Shown: positions 24,976 through 34,905 of the stretch, one piece after another | How positions within the stretch are numbered: the stretch's first letter is position 1 | Layout of the letters: each line of letters opens with the position of its first letter | Assembly (NCBI GenBank): GCA_018398765.1 | Contig: JAHBMJ010003138.1 | Location: forward strand, 31,286-71,586 | Length of the DNA stretch: 40,301 nucleotides | Source of the DNA: Chromera velia | Taxonomy: Eukaryota > Sar > Chromeraceae | Direction: 5' to 3' | The notes under the pieces: model-generated | The model's database searches: none | Told to the model about the DNA's origin: nothing | The model's input: only the letters and a program-made list of their open reading frames with translations | Program-made: the position numbers and the translations under genes

Positions 24976-25450
24976 ACCCCCCCTTAATTAATTTAGAAAT
25001 ATATTCCTGAATATATTCCTGATTATATTACTTTTGAAGTGAGTAACTAGTGAATAAATATATTCCATGATTAAACACCTTTGACTCATTATCGTTCATA
25101 AGAAATTGACCTCCAAAGTTTAGGAATTTAGAGGTCTACATTCCTTTAGATTCCTAGCTAAATTCCTCTAAATTCCTGTCGAAATTCCTAAGTCCTTGCA
25201 AGGTGCACAGTAACATGCTGTACTATGTAAAGTAGCGCAGATGGGGTCTCAATACTAGTAGGCGATTAACACTATATGTAAAATACTTATGCATTGTATG
25301 CAAGTCAATAGTGCCAGTGTACATCATATAGCAAACCTCGATCTTTTTATTCAGGAGTCAAAAACGTATTTTGAGGATCTTACTTGTTTTTCTAACGAAT
25401 TTTGTCAGGCAGGAAGGACAAATCACTGTTTATCACTTCTCTTATTATTC

Positions 25451-28400
25451 CTATCCCATATTCAACACTGTATGGGAGAACAACCGCCTTGATCTTTCAT
25501 CTAGGACGTCATTGCCGCAAAGAGACAGGGTGTGCAATGAGGACATCCGTCCTGACCGCAGCAGGGTCATAAGGGGGTCCACAACTCTCCCCGTCAGCAG
25601 ATTGCTCGACAGGTCCAGATCTTCGAGGGTAGAGGGGGGGCAGCTCATCCACCCCTCTGTAAGTGCCCTCATTCCTCCGTCTGTGAGCTCTGTGTGCTTT
25701 ACATCGAGCGTTCTCAAGCTAGGCAGCTTCTCTGCAACCACAACCTCCGAGAGTGCCCTGCCCCCTTCCGCCCCCAACCTGCAACCGCGGAGTCGGAGCC
25801 TGTGAAGCGAAGACAACCTCCCACTGCCCAGGCCCACACACAACGCACGGACCTCCTCGACCACACGAACACCCCTCACCCAAAGTTCCTCCAACCTGCG
25901 GAGATGCCCAGAGCTCAATGCACCTGAGAGCATCCCAACCTGCACAGCGGCACTTTCAGGGGCGATGCCGCCAAAAACGACATCGAGTCGTCGCAGTGCA
26001 GAGACGTGGGAAGAACCGAGGGCGGTTGCAAAAGCCTGCATACCCTCCTGCCCGATCCCCGACAAGTCCACTCTCAGCTCGCTGAGGGAAGGGACTCTGC
26101 CTGCACTGACAAGGGTGGACAGAGACTGAACACTTTGTGCTGGGAAAGCGGTACAGTGGAGGGAGCGGAGGGCGGGCAGACTGCCCGGACCTCTGGAGAG
26201 GCCCGACAACAAACCCGTGAGTCCCTCCTCCGTTTGACGACTAAAAATAATTTCTTTTAGAGAGGCCAGGGACGCATGTGCATGTGTGAGGGCCTCTCCG
26301 AACGCTGCCCCCCCGTCTCGGCTGAGCACCGCGCGGTAAAAATACTCAAATTTCCGCAACCCCGACAACTTGCCTGCTCGAATGACCTCTGCCAGACATG
26401 TCAAACCAAAATGCAGGTTGTCTCCCCGCAAACCAACGTCTATCAGTGTTGGAGGGTCAACCCTCCCTCCAGACAAACCCTCGCAGAGAGAAAAGAAGCT
26501 GTGGTTGCACCACCATGTGAGACTGACAGCCCGGAGGGAGGGGACCTTACCAGTCCCCAAAACCTCCCCCAAAAGTTTGCATCCCTCCCCCCCACCCTCC
26601 TCCCCACATCTCACTTTGAGGGATAGATCCCGAAGAGACGACAAACGCCCCCCACCCAAACCCTCTGCCATTCCCCCCACCCCCTCATCCCCTTCCTCCC
26701 TCCACGCTAGATCGAGCTTCTGGAGGCCCGGACACCCCCCACCACCCAGCGCCAGCCCCAATGCCCGCACCGAATTTCCGCGCCAGAGGGGCGGAGTGAT
26801 GCAGGAAGCGGCCAGCCTAATGCTTACCAATGAGCGCAGCCTCCCCCCTCGAATGCCATCAGCAAGGTTCCCTACCCCGTCCCCTGAATTGTCCGCATTC
26901 AGTGAAAGATCTAGGGTCTGCAGGAGTGATGTCTTGCCTGCTGCAAGGCTGCGACTAAAACCCTCAAAAGCCTCTTTTGTCATGTCGGGCCGAGCAGCGA
27001 TCTCTAAACCCCTCAACTCAGCCAGATGCCCAGAACTGAGGGCGTTGGCAAGAGCAACGACCCCCCCTGCATTCAGATTCTCTGTAGATCGGCCGTAAGG
27101 GATCACCAGCTCTTGAAGAGACGGCAACCCCCCCACCGCCAAACCGGTTGCAAACCTGGCCAGCTGCTCAGAGCTCATTTTCATGATGAGCTTTCGGAGT
27201 TTGGGGGAACGGCCTGGGACGGCCAAGTGAACACCCGCTTCGAATTCAAACAAACGATTTTGACTCAAATCAAGCTCCTCCAACTCCTTCAACCCATTTG
27301 TGGTGAGAAGTTCGGAAATCGGGGCATAGTCTTTCTCGTGATGTGTCACATTAGCCAGCTCATTCCTTTTCAGCACCAGCACTCTCAAGTGAGGCACTGC
27401 CTCTGCATTGACTGCAGATGCCAAGTGCTTCACTCCCGCCGGCCTCATCTCATTTCCCTCAAGGTCGAGGGTCTGCAGAGAGGTTGTCTTCTTTGCTTTC
27501 AGTGCTTCTGCTAATGCTTCTATCCCCTCTGCTTTGGCCTTTGTTCGGGCAACTCTGAGGGACTGTAGGGGGAGTAACTGCGCAGGCGAAGACAGGCACT
27601 TTGCAAACGCTTTCAGCCCTGAAGGGCCCAGAGGGTTGTCACTCAAGTCAAGGCTGAGAAGGTGCGGGAGCCCCGCCGACGAGAGGACAGAGCCAAGCGC
27701 TTCCATGGACGAACAGCGGAGACGGTTGCCTGAAGAGAGGGGGGGACCATATCAGAAGATAGACCTGGTCTCTACAGACGCATACAGCCGAAAAGAAAAG
27801 AAAAGAAAAGAAAAGAAAGAAAGAAAGAAAGAAAGAAGGATTTCATGAAGGAGAAGAGATGAGCGCAATATTTGGCGTCCCGTGAGCTCGAAGGTAGATC
27901 GACCCAGTCGACAAATCACGACGGAAGATTCCGTACCAAAGAAGAAGACAAAGAAACACGGTATGCGCTTACACGGAGAATCGCACCATTATGCAGAGGC
28001 AGAAGATGAATCTTTTTTCTTCAAATATTTTTCCCTTGATTGACGGAATGATGCAAGATCATCAACAGAAAAGTGTATGAGCTTCCCGGTCATGCTTTCT
28101 TTCTTTTCTCTTCCTTTCTCAGAGAACCAGACGCAAGCGAAACTTCATTTGCGTGTGCGGAGATCCTCAGCGACGGACGGGGACGGAAAAGCAAGCAAAA
28201 GAAGGGAGATATGGGAAAAATGGCAAACACGCAGACGGGTCGGCAGGCAAGAGAACAGGGAGACACACAGCCAGCGAAATGTTCGAGAGTTGAGAAAGCA
28301 ATAGAGGAGAGAGGGGTCTTGCCCAAGCGTTTCTCTTTTTTTGACATCCAGAAATGCCACTAAGGCCGTATTGACAGTCTCTCTCTGCCAGAAGGCCTGA

Positions 28401-30097
28401 CTAACTGACTGACTGACCACTCAAGTCCAGATGTTCCAGAGAAGAAGGCAGCAGGTCAAAGACACCACGAGTCGACTGATTCAGATCGCATTCTGCAGCA
28501 AAAGGGGCAGAATCCTGTTTCAGTCTCCTCGCTTACAAGCACGGCTCTCTCAAGCTTCAAACGACGACAAACCAAACAGTTGATTCCCCGTTCCCCCCAA
28601 AGAAGAAAAAGGCAACCTTCCAGAAGGAATTCAGGGCCTCTCATTCACCCTCACGGAGCTTCTCTCTCTCTGCATGACTGTGGAGTAACTATTGCTAACT
28701 GGCATGTCAGACTTCATTCATACGCAGGCCATTCAAGCGAGACAGACTGACTGGCAAGGTTCAGAGTCTTCAGACAGATCAACGGTTCCCGTCCTCCTGT
28801 CCCCCCCGCTTTGAGTCCCCGAAGGAAGTCGAGAAGCACGGGGAGGCAGGCGTCCTTGCAGACATGAGAACCTGCAGAGAGGGGATGCGAGGAACTCTGT
28901 AAGCAAAATTCGGCATGACACACTCATGTGCAGTTTGCCTGCCGTTCTCTAACTCTTGCTGTCTTCCGGTACCTCCCGTCGCTTCTCCAAAAAACCGAAG
29001 ATAACAAGTCTGAGACGGTGCAAAAAAGAAAAACTCTGCCCCTGACCGCATGTGAGAGTCTCGAGAATGCCCGGACCCGGAGGAATAGAGGCCAGAAGCA
29101 GCTTCAGCTTGCCAGCACCCAGAGAAAAACCTGCACGGGCAATTGCATTCGAGGTGGCGCCATTACCGAAGGCAGACGCGCACTGGGCTGCAAAAGTGTC
29201 AGGACCGACGGATTGCGGCGCGTTCTGTCTCCCTGCCAGCTCGAGAAATGTAGGCCTACTTAAACTTCGAGGAGCAGGGAAGACACACGTTGCCGTCCTT
29301 CCCAAACAAAGACCCTGTTCCTTTCCGTCACCCTTCTCAACTGAAAATTACGGGGTCAGAAATAAAGATTGAACCAAAGAAAGCCGAAAAGCCACCTTCC
29401 CGCACTCACCCGAAAGATCGAGGCTCCCAAGAGGCAGCTTGGAGCGTCCCTGCATGCATGCACAGGGACAGGCACAAATTACACATCTTCATCAATTCCC
29501 TCAAGCGAAGGCTTTTTCCAGTCTGGTACCAACATTCTCCAAATTGAAAACAAGAGAAGTCACAGAAGTCCACTCCTAGAACAACCACGAAACTCTTTAG
29601 AAGTCTCCCGACCGCTGACCTTTTTGATGAACTCGAGGAGGAGCCATGCCGAGCCAAAGCCGTCTTTGTCGGAAGCCAACTCGGATATTGCCTGCAGCAG
29701 AAAGCAGACGAGTAAGACTCTTGATTGTGAATCCGTTTCAAAATCAAATTTCAAATGGTCAGTCAGCGAGAGACGGCATATGTAGACAGAAGTAGACAGT
29801 GACTGAAGAGCAGGTGGAAGACGGAGAGACACGCACGCACCTCTGCGGACGGGCAAGCGTGGTCGAAGAGGATACAGAGCTCGTTGTCCTTCCTCTCCGC
29901 GGTTTCCTTTCCGGCAATTTCCGAATGCGCCCCACCTGCGAACGAGAAGGGAAGGAGGGAAAGGAGAGTGGAGACGGCGAATTTTTCACGAAAAAAAAAG
30001 TGCAGACGCTTTGCAACTCCTCACACCAAGGGGAGGAAATGTGCAAAGATTACGGACCTGCAGAGGAGCGCTTTGCAGTGGCTGCGTTTCTAGACAT
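25451..30097 (-). CDS. Large ribonuclease-inhibitor-type LRR protein, copy A (intact, 8 exons)
   Basis: Leucine-rich repeats form protein-binding solenoids. Exons: 30097–30058, 29935–29841, 29691–29620, 29449–29410, 29232–29047, 28871–28752, 28492–28418, 27729–25451. All introns are GT–AG, the phases are 1,0,0,1,1,1,1, and the sum is 2907 nt, giving 968 residues and a stop, which strongly supports the model. The start MSRNAATAKRSS opens a short helical, charged head (HSEIAGKETAERKDNE, then AISELASDKDG). LRRs begin at about residue 75 (LPLGSLDLSG) and run to the C-terminus (TVLNMG) as ~28-residue units like LQTLDLEGNEMRPAGVKHLA, about 25–30 in all. No signal peptide, membrane segment, kinase or NACHT domain is seen. 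A cytosolic scaffold or receptor role is inference. A diverged copy lies 9.5 kb away in the same orientation. Confidence 0.88.
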
Positions 30098-30390
30098 TCT
30101 CTTTAACAAGGGCTCGCGATTGCAGTCTGTAAGAGGGAAGGCAAAAACTCTGCGACTTCAAATCGTTCAGCAATCTATAGGGGGGGACGAGAAAAGAGTG
30201 CGGAGGGCCGCAAGACCAACACGCATTCAGTGCAGGCCCGACTGGAGCAGGTTCAGAAAAAAGAATCTGCTTGCCTTGCTTCACTTCGGCACACTGGCTA
30301 CTTCGTAGGGAGTCGGGCACAGTGTCAGTGCATGTCAGTGCAGAAGAGTGTGACAAATGTGTAAAGTCTCTGAACCTAGACGTCGAAGAG
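25452..30390. repeat. Segmental duplication, unit A
   Basis: This unit is duplicated in direct orientation at 34908–39955. Similarity covers exons, all seven introns and about 290 bp upstream of the start codon, and stops just past the stop codon. Exon 7 differs at 6 of 75 positions by eye. Introns differ by small indels and one replaced patch (28596–28720 against 38040–38150). The spacer between the units holds the GST gene, which is present once. Confidence 0.9.
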
Positions 30391-30761
30391 ACGCGTCGTA
30401 CCGTACGTGATATTAATATGCATGGCATGCATTCATGATGCATTCATGGCTCGGAATTGGCCCTCCCGCGGCCGCTCGGCGACTGCATGCACGAGACTGC
30501 ATGCACGTCTCCGCGCGAGACATCGATCCGCGAGACGGCCACTCAGTCATGCACTGCATGTCAAGCTATATCATCATGCCTATATGTCTGACAAGCTAGT
30601 GCAGTGACGTTACCAGCTTGCCTGTTTCCTGATTACAGAGTAAATTTCAGAGGACACGCGGTGACAGAACGCATCGATCATCTGTAAGCCTGGTCTTGCA
30701 TGAAGGGATCCGTGACCAAAAAATTGAAGTGACAGTGCGAGTCTGTCCTGGAATGTTCTGA
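30098..30761. promoter_or_regulatory. Divergent upstream region of LRR copy A and the GST, with a TGCATGCA cluster
   Basis: The LRR gene runs left and the GST runs right from this interval. Two exact TGCATGCA octamers at 30484–30491 and 30498–30505 sit inside a 14-bp direct repeat (GACTGCATGCACG), and GCATGC words occur at about 30423–30434. Such palindromic motifs are known targets of some ApiAP2 factors in apicomplexans; applying this here is inference. The similarity shared with copy B fades at about 30390, so the octamer cluster lies outside the duplicated unit. Confidence 0.4.
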
Positions 30762-31622
30762 TTGGCATGCATGTTTGTCGTTGCTCCTCTGTACACGTGT
30801 CTCTTCTCCTTCTCATTCGTGGGCCTTTCATCCCCCGTCAGATCCGGAATCGGGCTCTCAAAATTCATTCCGAGACGTGTGCAGCAACCTCGCTGGAAGT
30901 CGTCCCTTCTCAGCCTTCGTAGACCGACCGACATGCAACCTCCCACCGACGCCTCCAATGTGAAGCTGAAGCTGACGTACCTTCAAATGAAGGGGTTCGG
31001 TGAGATGCTCCGTCTCGCCCTCTTCCACGGTGGTTTGGAGTTTGAGGACGAGCGGATCTCATACGAAGAGGTCCAAAGGCGCAGGTCCGAAGGCCTTTTG
31101 CCGTGTGGTCAGGTGCCCGTGTTAGAAATAGACGGGGTGGCTCACTCACAAAGCATGGCATTGTTGCGGTGGATTGGCATGAGAACAGGGCTGTTTCCGG
31201 TGGAGCACCAATTGAAGATTGATGCCATCCACGAAGCCTTTGCAGACATTAACAAGAACCTGTTTCCCAACTGGTACGGACACATCCTCGGAAGGTCCCC
31301 AGTGGACGGTGCCCTCCTTGTGCCCATGACAGACGACCAGAAGAGCCAGACACTGGAACTCCTGAACACAGTCGTTCTCCCGTGCCGGCTACAGAGAATT
31401 GAGGCCACCTACACATCTGCGGGAAACGACTTCTTCTGCGGGTCCGCGCCGACGACTGCGGACTTTCAGTGGTATGTGATGGGTAGCGGCCTTGTTGAGG
31501 GGACCTACTGCGAGGGTGTTTCCACCCAAATCTTAGACCAGTGCCCAAATCTTCGCAGGATCATTGAGAATGTTGCCAAACTCCCGAGGGTTGTCGAGTG
31601 GAATGCCGCTCATCCAGAGTGA
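30762..31622 (+). CDS. Glutathione S-transferase, sigma-like, with possible targeting leader
   Basis: GSTs conjugate glutathione to electrophiles or act as peroxidases or isomerases. From residue 68 the frame shows the thioredoxin-like GST N-domain: KLTYLQMKGFGEMLRL with a likely catalytic Tyr at residue 73, then FEDERISYEEV, the cis-Pro segment GQVPVLEIDG and the glutathione-contacting SQSMALLRW. A helical C-domain follows (DQKSQTLELLNTVVLPCRL; TTADFQWYVMGSGL) and ends NAAHPE. From Met-58 (30933) the protein is 229 residues, normal for the family. The upstream 57 codons are open and encode a hydrophobic segment, then an Arg/Lys/Ser-rich stretch with no acidic residue until residue 57, like a signal plus transit peptide. 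Either start is possible: 30933 gives a cytosolic enzyme, 30762 a targeted one. It is a single exon between the two LRR copies. Confidence 0.85.
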   Translation: MACMFVVAPLYTCLFSFSFVGLSSPVRSGIGLSKFIPRRVQQPRWKSSLLSLRRPTDMQPPTDASNVKLKLTYLQMKGFGEMLRLALFHGGLEFEDERISYEEVQRRRSEGLLPCGQVPVLEIDGVAHSQSMALLRWIGMRTGLFPVEHQLKIDAIHEAFADINKNLFPNWYGHILGRSPVDGALLVPMTDDQKSQTLELLNTVVLPCRLQRIEATYTSAGNDFFCGSAPTTADFQWYVMGSGLVEGTYCEGVSTQILDQCPNLRRIIENVAKLPRVVEWNAAHPE

Positions 31623-31980
31623 CCGATCCATGAACATTTAGTTCTTTGCATCTGATAGTATCGTTATAGTATATGTTTTCCTCCGTAGTGTGGACCCCGA
31701 GTGCGCAAATCGAGCTTCTAGTAGTACATGTGTGCTGCTTTCTCTCACTTCCTTTCGCCCCCACCTCTCTCTTCGTTTCCAAGTTATAGAGCCTTTCCGT
31801 CTGCCTCACAGGTTGCCTCAGTTTGCCTGGCCGCCATACGCCGTCAGTCCGCGGTTTGCCACACGCCGTGAAAAGACTTGCATGAACATGGACTGCCAGG
31901 AGCTTGGATTCATTCATTCATCTGTGTTTTCTGTGACAACCGTGTACACACGCCTGTTTGTTTTGAAGGAATTCTAACAA
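31623..31980. other. 3' flank of the GST; no gene seen
   Basis: This is ordinary-complexity, slightly pyrimidine-rich sequence between the GST stop and the microsatellite field. It probably contains the GST 3' UTR. The open frames here are short and unlike any known family. Confidence 0.5.
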
Positions 31981-32079
31981 TTGTTCTCTGTCTCTCTATG
32001 TCTCTGTGTCAGACTCTCTCTCTCTCACACACACACTCACTCACTCACTCACTCACTCTCTCACTCACTCACTCTCTCA

Positions 32080-32127
<48 letters not shown>

Positions 32128-32477
32128 GGGGCTATGTCTGTCTGTCTGTCTATCTGTCTGTGTGTCTGTCTATCTGTCTGTCTGTCTGTCTGTCTGGAAG
32201 ACTCTGGGACAAGGAAAGAAAAGACGATATTGTCTGTCTGTCTGTCTGTCTGTCTCTGTCTCTGTCTGTCTCTGTCTCTGTCTGTCTGTCTGTCTGGCAA
32301 GGGGCGCTTTACTCTCACCTTTCGGGCCCCCTGCCCACGCTGTTTGATTGTTGGTGCTGTTCTTTTGTCTTTGTTCTTTCTGTCTTTTTGTCTGTTGTGT
32401 TCATGAAGAAAAGGAGGGAGAAGAAGAAGAAACATATAGTCTGTCTGTCTGTGTGTCTGTCTGTGTGTCTGTCTGTG

Positions 32478-32512
<35 letters not shown>

Positions 32513-32855
32513 GTCTGTCTGTGTGTCTGTGTCTCTCTGTCTGTCTGTCTGTCTATCTGTCTATCTGTCTATCTGTCTGTCTATCTGTCAGTCGTGGGAG
32601 AAGAAGAAACATATAGTCTGTCGTAGCTGTCTTTTTCAAAATTGGCTGTGTGTCTGTCTGTCTGTCTGTGTGTCTGTGTCTGTCTGTGTCTGTCTGTGTC
32701 TGTCTGTGTCTGTCTGTGTCTGTCTGTGTCTGTCTGTGTCTGTCTGTGTCTGTCTGTCTATCTGTCTATCTGTCTATCTATCTGTCTATCAGTCTATCTG
32801 TCTATCTGTCTGTCTGTCTGTCTATCTGTCTATCTGTCTATCTGTCTGTCGTAGC
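31981..32855. repeat. TC, TCAC and TCTG-type microsatellite/minisatellite field
   Basis: The order is: TCTC and TCAC units (31983–32125), TCTG/TCTA arrays broken by short unique words (32130–32305), then more TCTG arrays (32440–32590) and about eight copies of a 10-bp TGTCTGTGTC unit (32671–32750), then TCTA/TCTG units to about 32850. Long Ser/Val/Cys/Leu frames over it are translations of the repeats, not genes. Confidence 0.9.
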
Positions 32856-33471
32856 TGTCTGTTTCAAAATTGGCTGTCTGTCTGTCTGTCTACTAGGGGC
32901 ATTACAAAGAAAAAAGGAGATGGTCCTGGTCCGAGAAGAAAGTTTTTCAAGAAACTCGAAGAAACAAGAAAAAAATACAAGACAATACTGATCGAATGGA
33001 AGAAGCAAGAAGGATTGGGGGACATGAAAGGAAAAAAATGAAGGAGAAGATTAATTGAAACAGCGTGTACAGAAAGCAGAGACGTCCTTGCATCGTATTC
33101 AATTGCTAGTGCAATTGGATTAATTTTTAGATTCGGCTCTGACTAGGACTAGGTGTATCACAGCAAAAAAAAAAAAAAAGTAAACCAGAATTGGCTTAAA
33201 TTATTATTTACTTTTTTTTTGCGCAACACCTAAGTAACACTTGTGCAACACCAAAACAATACTTATGCAACACTTGAACAAAAGTTTTTTATGACAGTTT
33301 GTCACCTAACATCCTCGGGTAAAAAAAAAAAAAATTAAGTGAGAATGGGCTTAAATTATTTTTTTTTTTCTCTGTGATAGGCCTAGGACTAGGGCTCTGA
33401 TAATCAGCCCGGGATTCAGCCCCTAACCTCAAACATGCAAAGTCAATAGAGAATGTTCATCGTTCACGGTC
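32756..33471. repeat. 716-bp exact duplicate, copy 1
   Basis: This block reappears at 33713–34428 with a constant 957-bp offset at both ends, so no net indel has accumulated even across A and T homopolymers. It ends directly at the N at 33472. By eye I found no mismatch. It contains a MITE-like element and a Lys-rich open frame ([12 protein letters not shown]…) that is duplicated with it. Confidence 0.9.
33143..33392. mobile_element. MITE-like element with imperfect terminal inverted repeats
   Basis: The 21-bp ends (33143–33163 and 33372–33392) match in inverted orientation at 17 of 21 positions, the inner ten being TATCACAG-type and identical over nine. The AT-rich interior has two direct copies of a GGCTTAAATTATT segment and three ~22-bp units beginning GCAACAC. 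There is no coding capacity. No clear target-site duplication was recognised. The same element lies at 34100–34349 in the duplicate block. Confidence 0.4.
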
Positions 33472-33472
33472 N
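33472..33472. other. Single undetermined base at a probable contig join
   Basis: This is the only N in the window. It sits exactly between the end of the first copy of the 716-bp block and the start of a TGTCTGTGTC minisatellite. Confidence 0.95.
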
Positions 33473-33706
33473 GTCTGTGTCTGTCTGTGTCTGTCTGTGT
33501 CTGTCTGTGTCTGTCTGTGTCTGTCTGTGTCTGTCTGTGTCTGTCTGTGTCTGTCTGTGTCTGTCTGTGTCTGTCTGTGTCTGTCTGTGTCTGTCTGTGT
33601 CTGTCTGTGTCTGTCTGTGTCTGTCTGTGTCTGTCTGTGTCTGTCTGTGTCTGTCTGTGTCTGTCTGTGTCTGTGTCTGTCTGTGTCTGTCTGTGTCTGT
33701 CTGTGT
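33473..33706. repeat. 10-bp minisatellite, about 20 perfect units
   Basis: The unit CTGTCTGTGT repeats perfectly from 33473 to about 33670, then shifts phase for a few units before the TCTA/TCTG stretch. The equivalent array before copy 1 has only about eight units. Confidence 0.93.
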
Positions 33707-33712
33707 CTATCT

Positions 33713-34428
33713 GTCTATCTGTCTATCTGTCTATCTATCTGTCTATCAGTCTATCTGTCTATCTGTCTGTCTGTCTGTCTATCTGTCTATCTGTCTATCT
33801 GTCTGTCGTAGCTGTCTGTTTCAAAATTGGCTGTCTGTCTGTCTGTCTACTAGGGGCATTACAAAGAAAAAAGGAGATGGTCCTGGTCCGAGAAGAAAGT
33901 TTTTCAAGAAACTCGAAGAAACAAGAAAAAAATACAAGACAATACTGATCGAATGGAAGAAGCAAGAAGGATTGGGGGACATGAAAGGAAAAAAATGAAG
34001 GAGAAGATTAATTGAAACAGCGTGTACAGAAAGCAGAGACGTCCTTGCATCGTATTCAATTGCTAGTGCAATTGGATTAATTTTTAGATTCGGCTCTGAC
34101 TAGGACTAGGTGTATCACAGCAAAAAAAAAAAAAAAGTAAACCAGAATTGGCTTAAATTATTATTTACTTTTTTTTTGCGCAACACCTAAGTAACACTTG
34201 TGCAACACCAAAACAATACTTATGCAACACTTGAACAAAAGTTTTTTATGACAGTTTGTCACCTAACATCCTCGGGTAAAAAAAAAAAAAATTAAGTGAG
34301 AATGGGCTTAAATTATTTTTTTTTTTCTCTGTGATAGGCCTAGGACTAGGGCTCTGATAATCAGCCCGGGATTCAGCCCCTAACCTCAAACATGCAAAGT
34401 CAATAGAGAATGTTCATCGTTCACGGTC
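33713..34428. repeat. 716-bp exact duplicate, copy 2
   Basis: This is the partner of 32756–33471 at a constant 957-bp offset. It ends at the CACGGTC word after which new sequence begins, exactly where copy 1 meets the N. Confidence 0.9.
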
Positions 34429-34905
34429 TGAGAGAAGCCCTGGACAGGCGGCGAAGTGCGGTCGGAAGGCCGACGGAAGCTTCACCTGCAACCAAATTAA
34501 AATAATGATCAGCAATGGGGCGCATGTTTGCCGTTCGCAGGGGTAATTAACCTAGGGGGTGACTTCTGGTAGAACGGCGACGTACTGTGCTCTAGACTAG
34601 GGCACCAATTAAATCACTATCACCATAACTATTATACGTTTAGTTTGAATCATGTCGCGTGACACGGGGACAGTGTGTCAGTGACATAGTACGTATACTA
34701 GTACCTATATAGCTGTGTACAGCACATACAGTTTTTTTCATTCTATAATTTAACTATAAAGACCAATTAAGTTTTTGAATTATAACACTAGTTATAACAC
34801 ATATTTTGAAGGCTAGTTTGAAGGTCTCATTCTTTCTATCATTCCTTTTTAAAATTTACCACATAGTAAAAAAACTCATTTCTCGCTCGATCGATTTGAT
34901 TGATT
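34429..34905. other. AT-rich spacer before LRR copy B; no gene seen
   Basis: This is transposon-like AT-rich sequence containing the inverted partner (34562–34640) of the repeat at 20827–20903. It runs up to the stop codon of the second LRR copy. The open frame at 34806–35027 has no recognisable content. Confidence 0.5.
34562..34640 (-). repeat. Dispersed repeat, copy 2 (inverted relative to 20827–20903)
   Basis: The reverse complement contains TTTAATTGGTG and TCGCCGTTCTACCA in the same order as copy 1, with a few substitutions and short gaps between them. Confidence 0.65.

Larger units (their letters stand above)
23441..25450. other. AT-rich non-coding island with several palindromes
   Basis: No gene is seen. 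The DNA is AT-rich with many short internal repeats, such as GAAAGTGTAT units around 23670–23730 and AATTCCT units around 25140–25195. It contains a 36-bp near-palindrome (23753–23788), a GC-rich patch with GCATGC and GGCGCGGCC-type words (24330–24450), and a perfect GC hairpin in AT-rich surroundings (24955–24975). It is probably transposon-derived and separates the retroelement remnant from the 3' end of the LRR gene. Confidence 0.5.

Noticed and set aside
26370-27098. Plus-strand frames opposite the LRR exons (also 35750–36562)
   Set aside because: They appear in both LRR copies because the sequence is duplicated, but they are antisense shadows of the LRR frame, rich in Pro/Arg/Ser and without any motif.
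30001-30057. A frame reading VRNLCTFPPL as an extra LRR-gene exon
   Set aside because: GTCCGT at 30057 serves better as the donor of exon 1, giving an ATG start and matching phase in both copies; the alternative has no start codon.
32130-32590. CRISPR-like array
   Set aside because: Units are 4–10 bp with no spacers of constant length; this is an ordinary microsatellite in a eukaryotic genome.
31878-33041. Long Ser/Val/Cys/Leu-rich open frames
   Set aside because: They are translations of TCTG-type microsatellites; all three frames stay open because the repeats lack stop codons.
32888-33041. Lys-rich segment ([12 protein letters not shown]…) as a small gene
   Set aside because: It is only the end of a microsatellite frame with no start codon, duplicated with the suspected assembly artefact.
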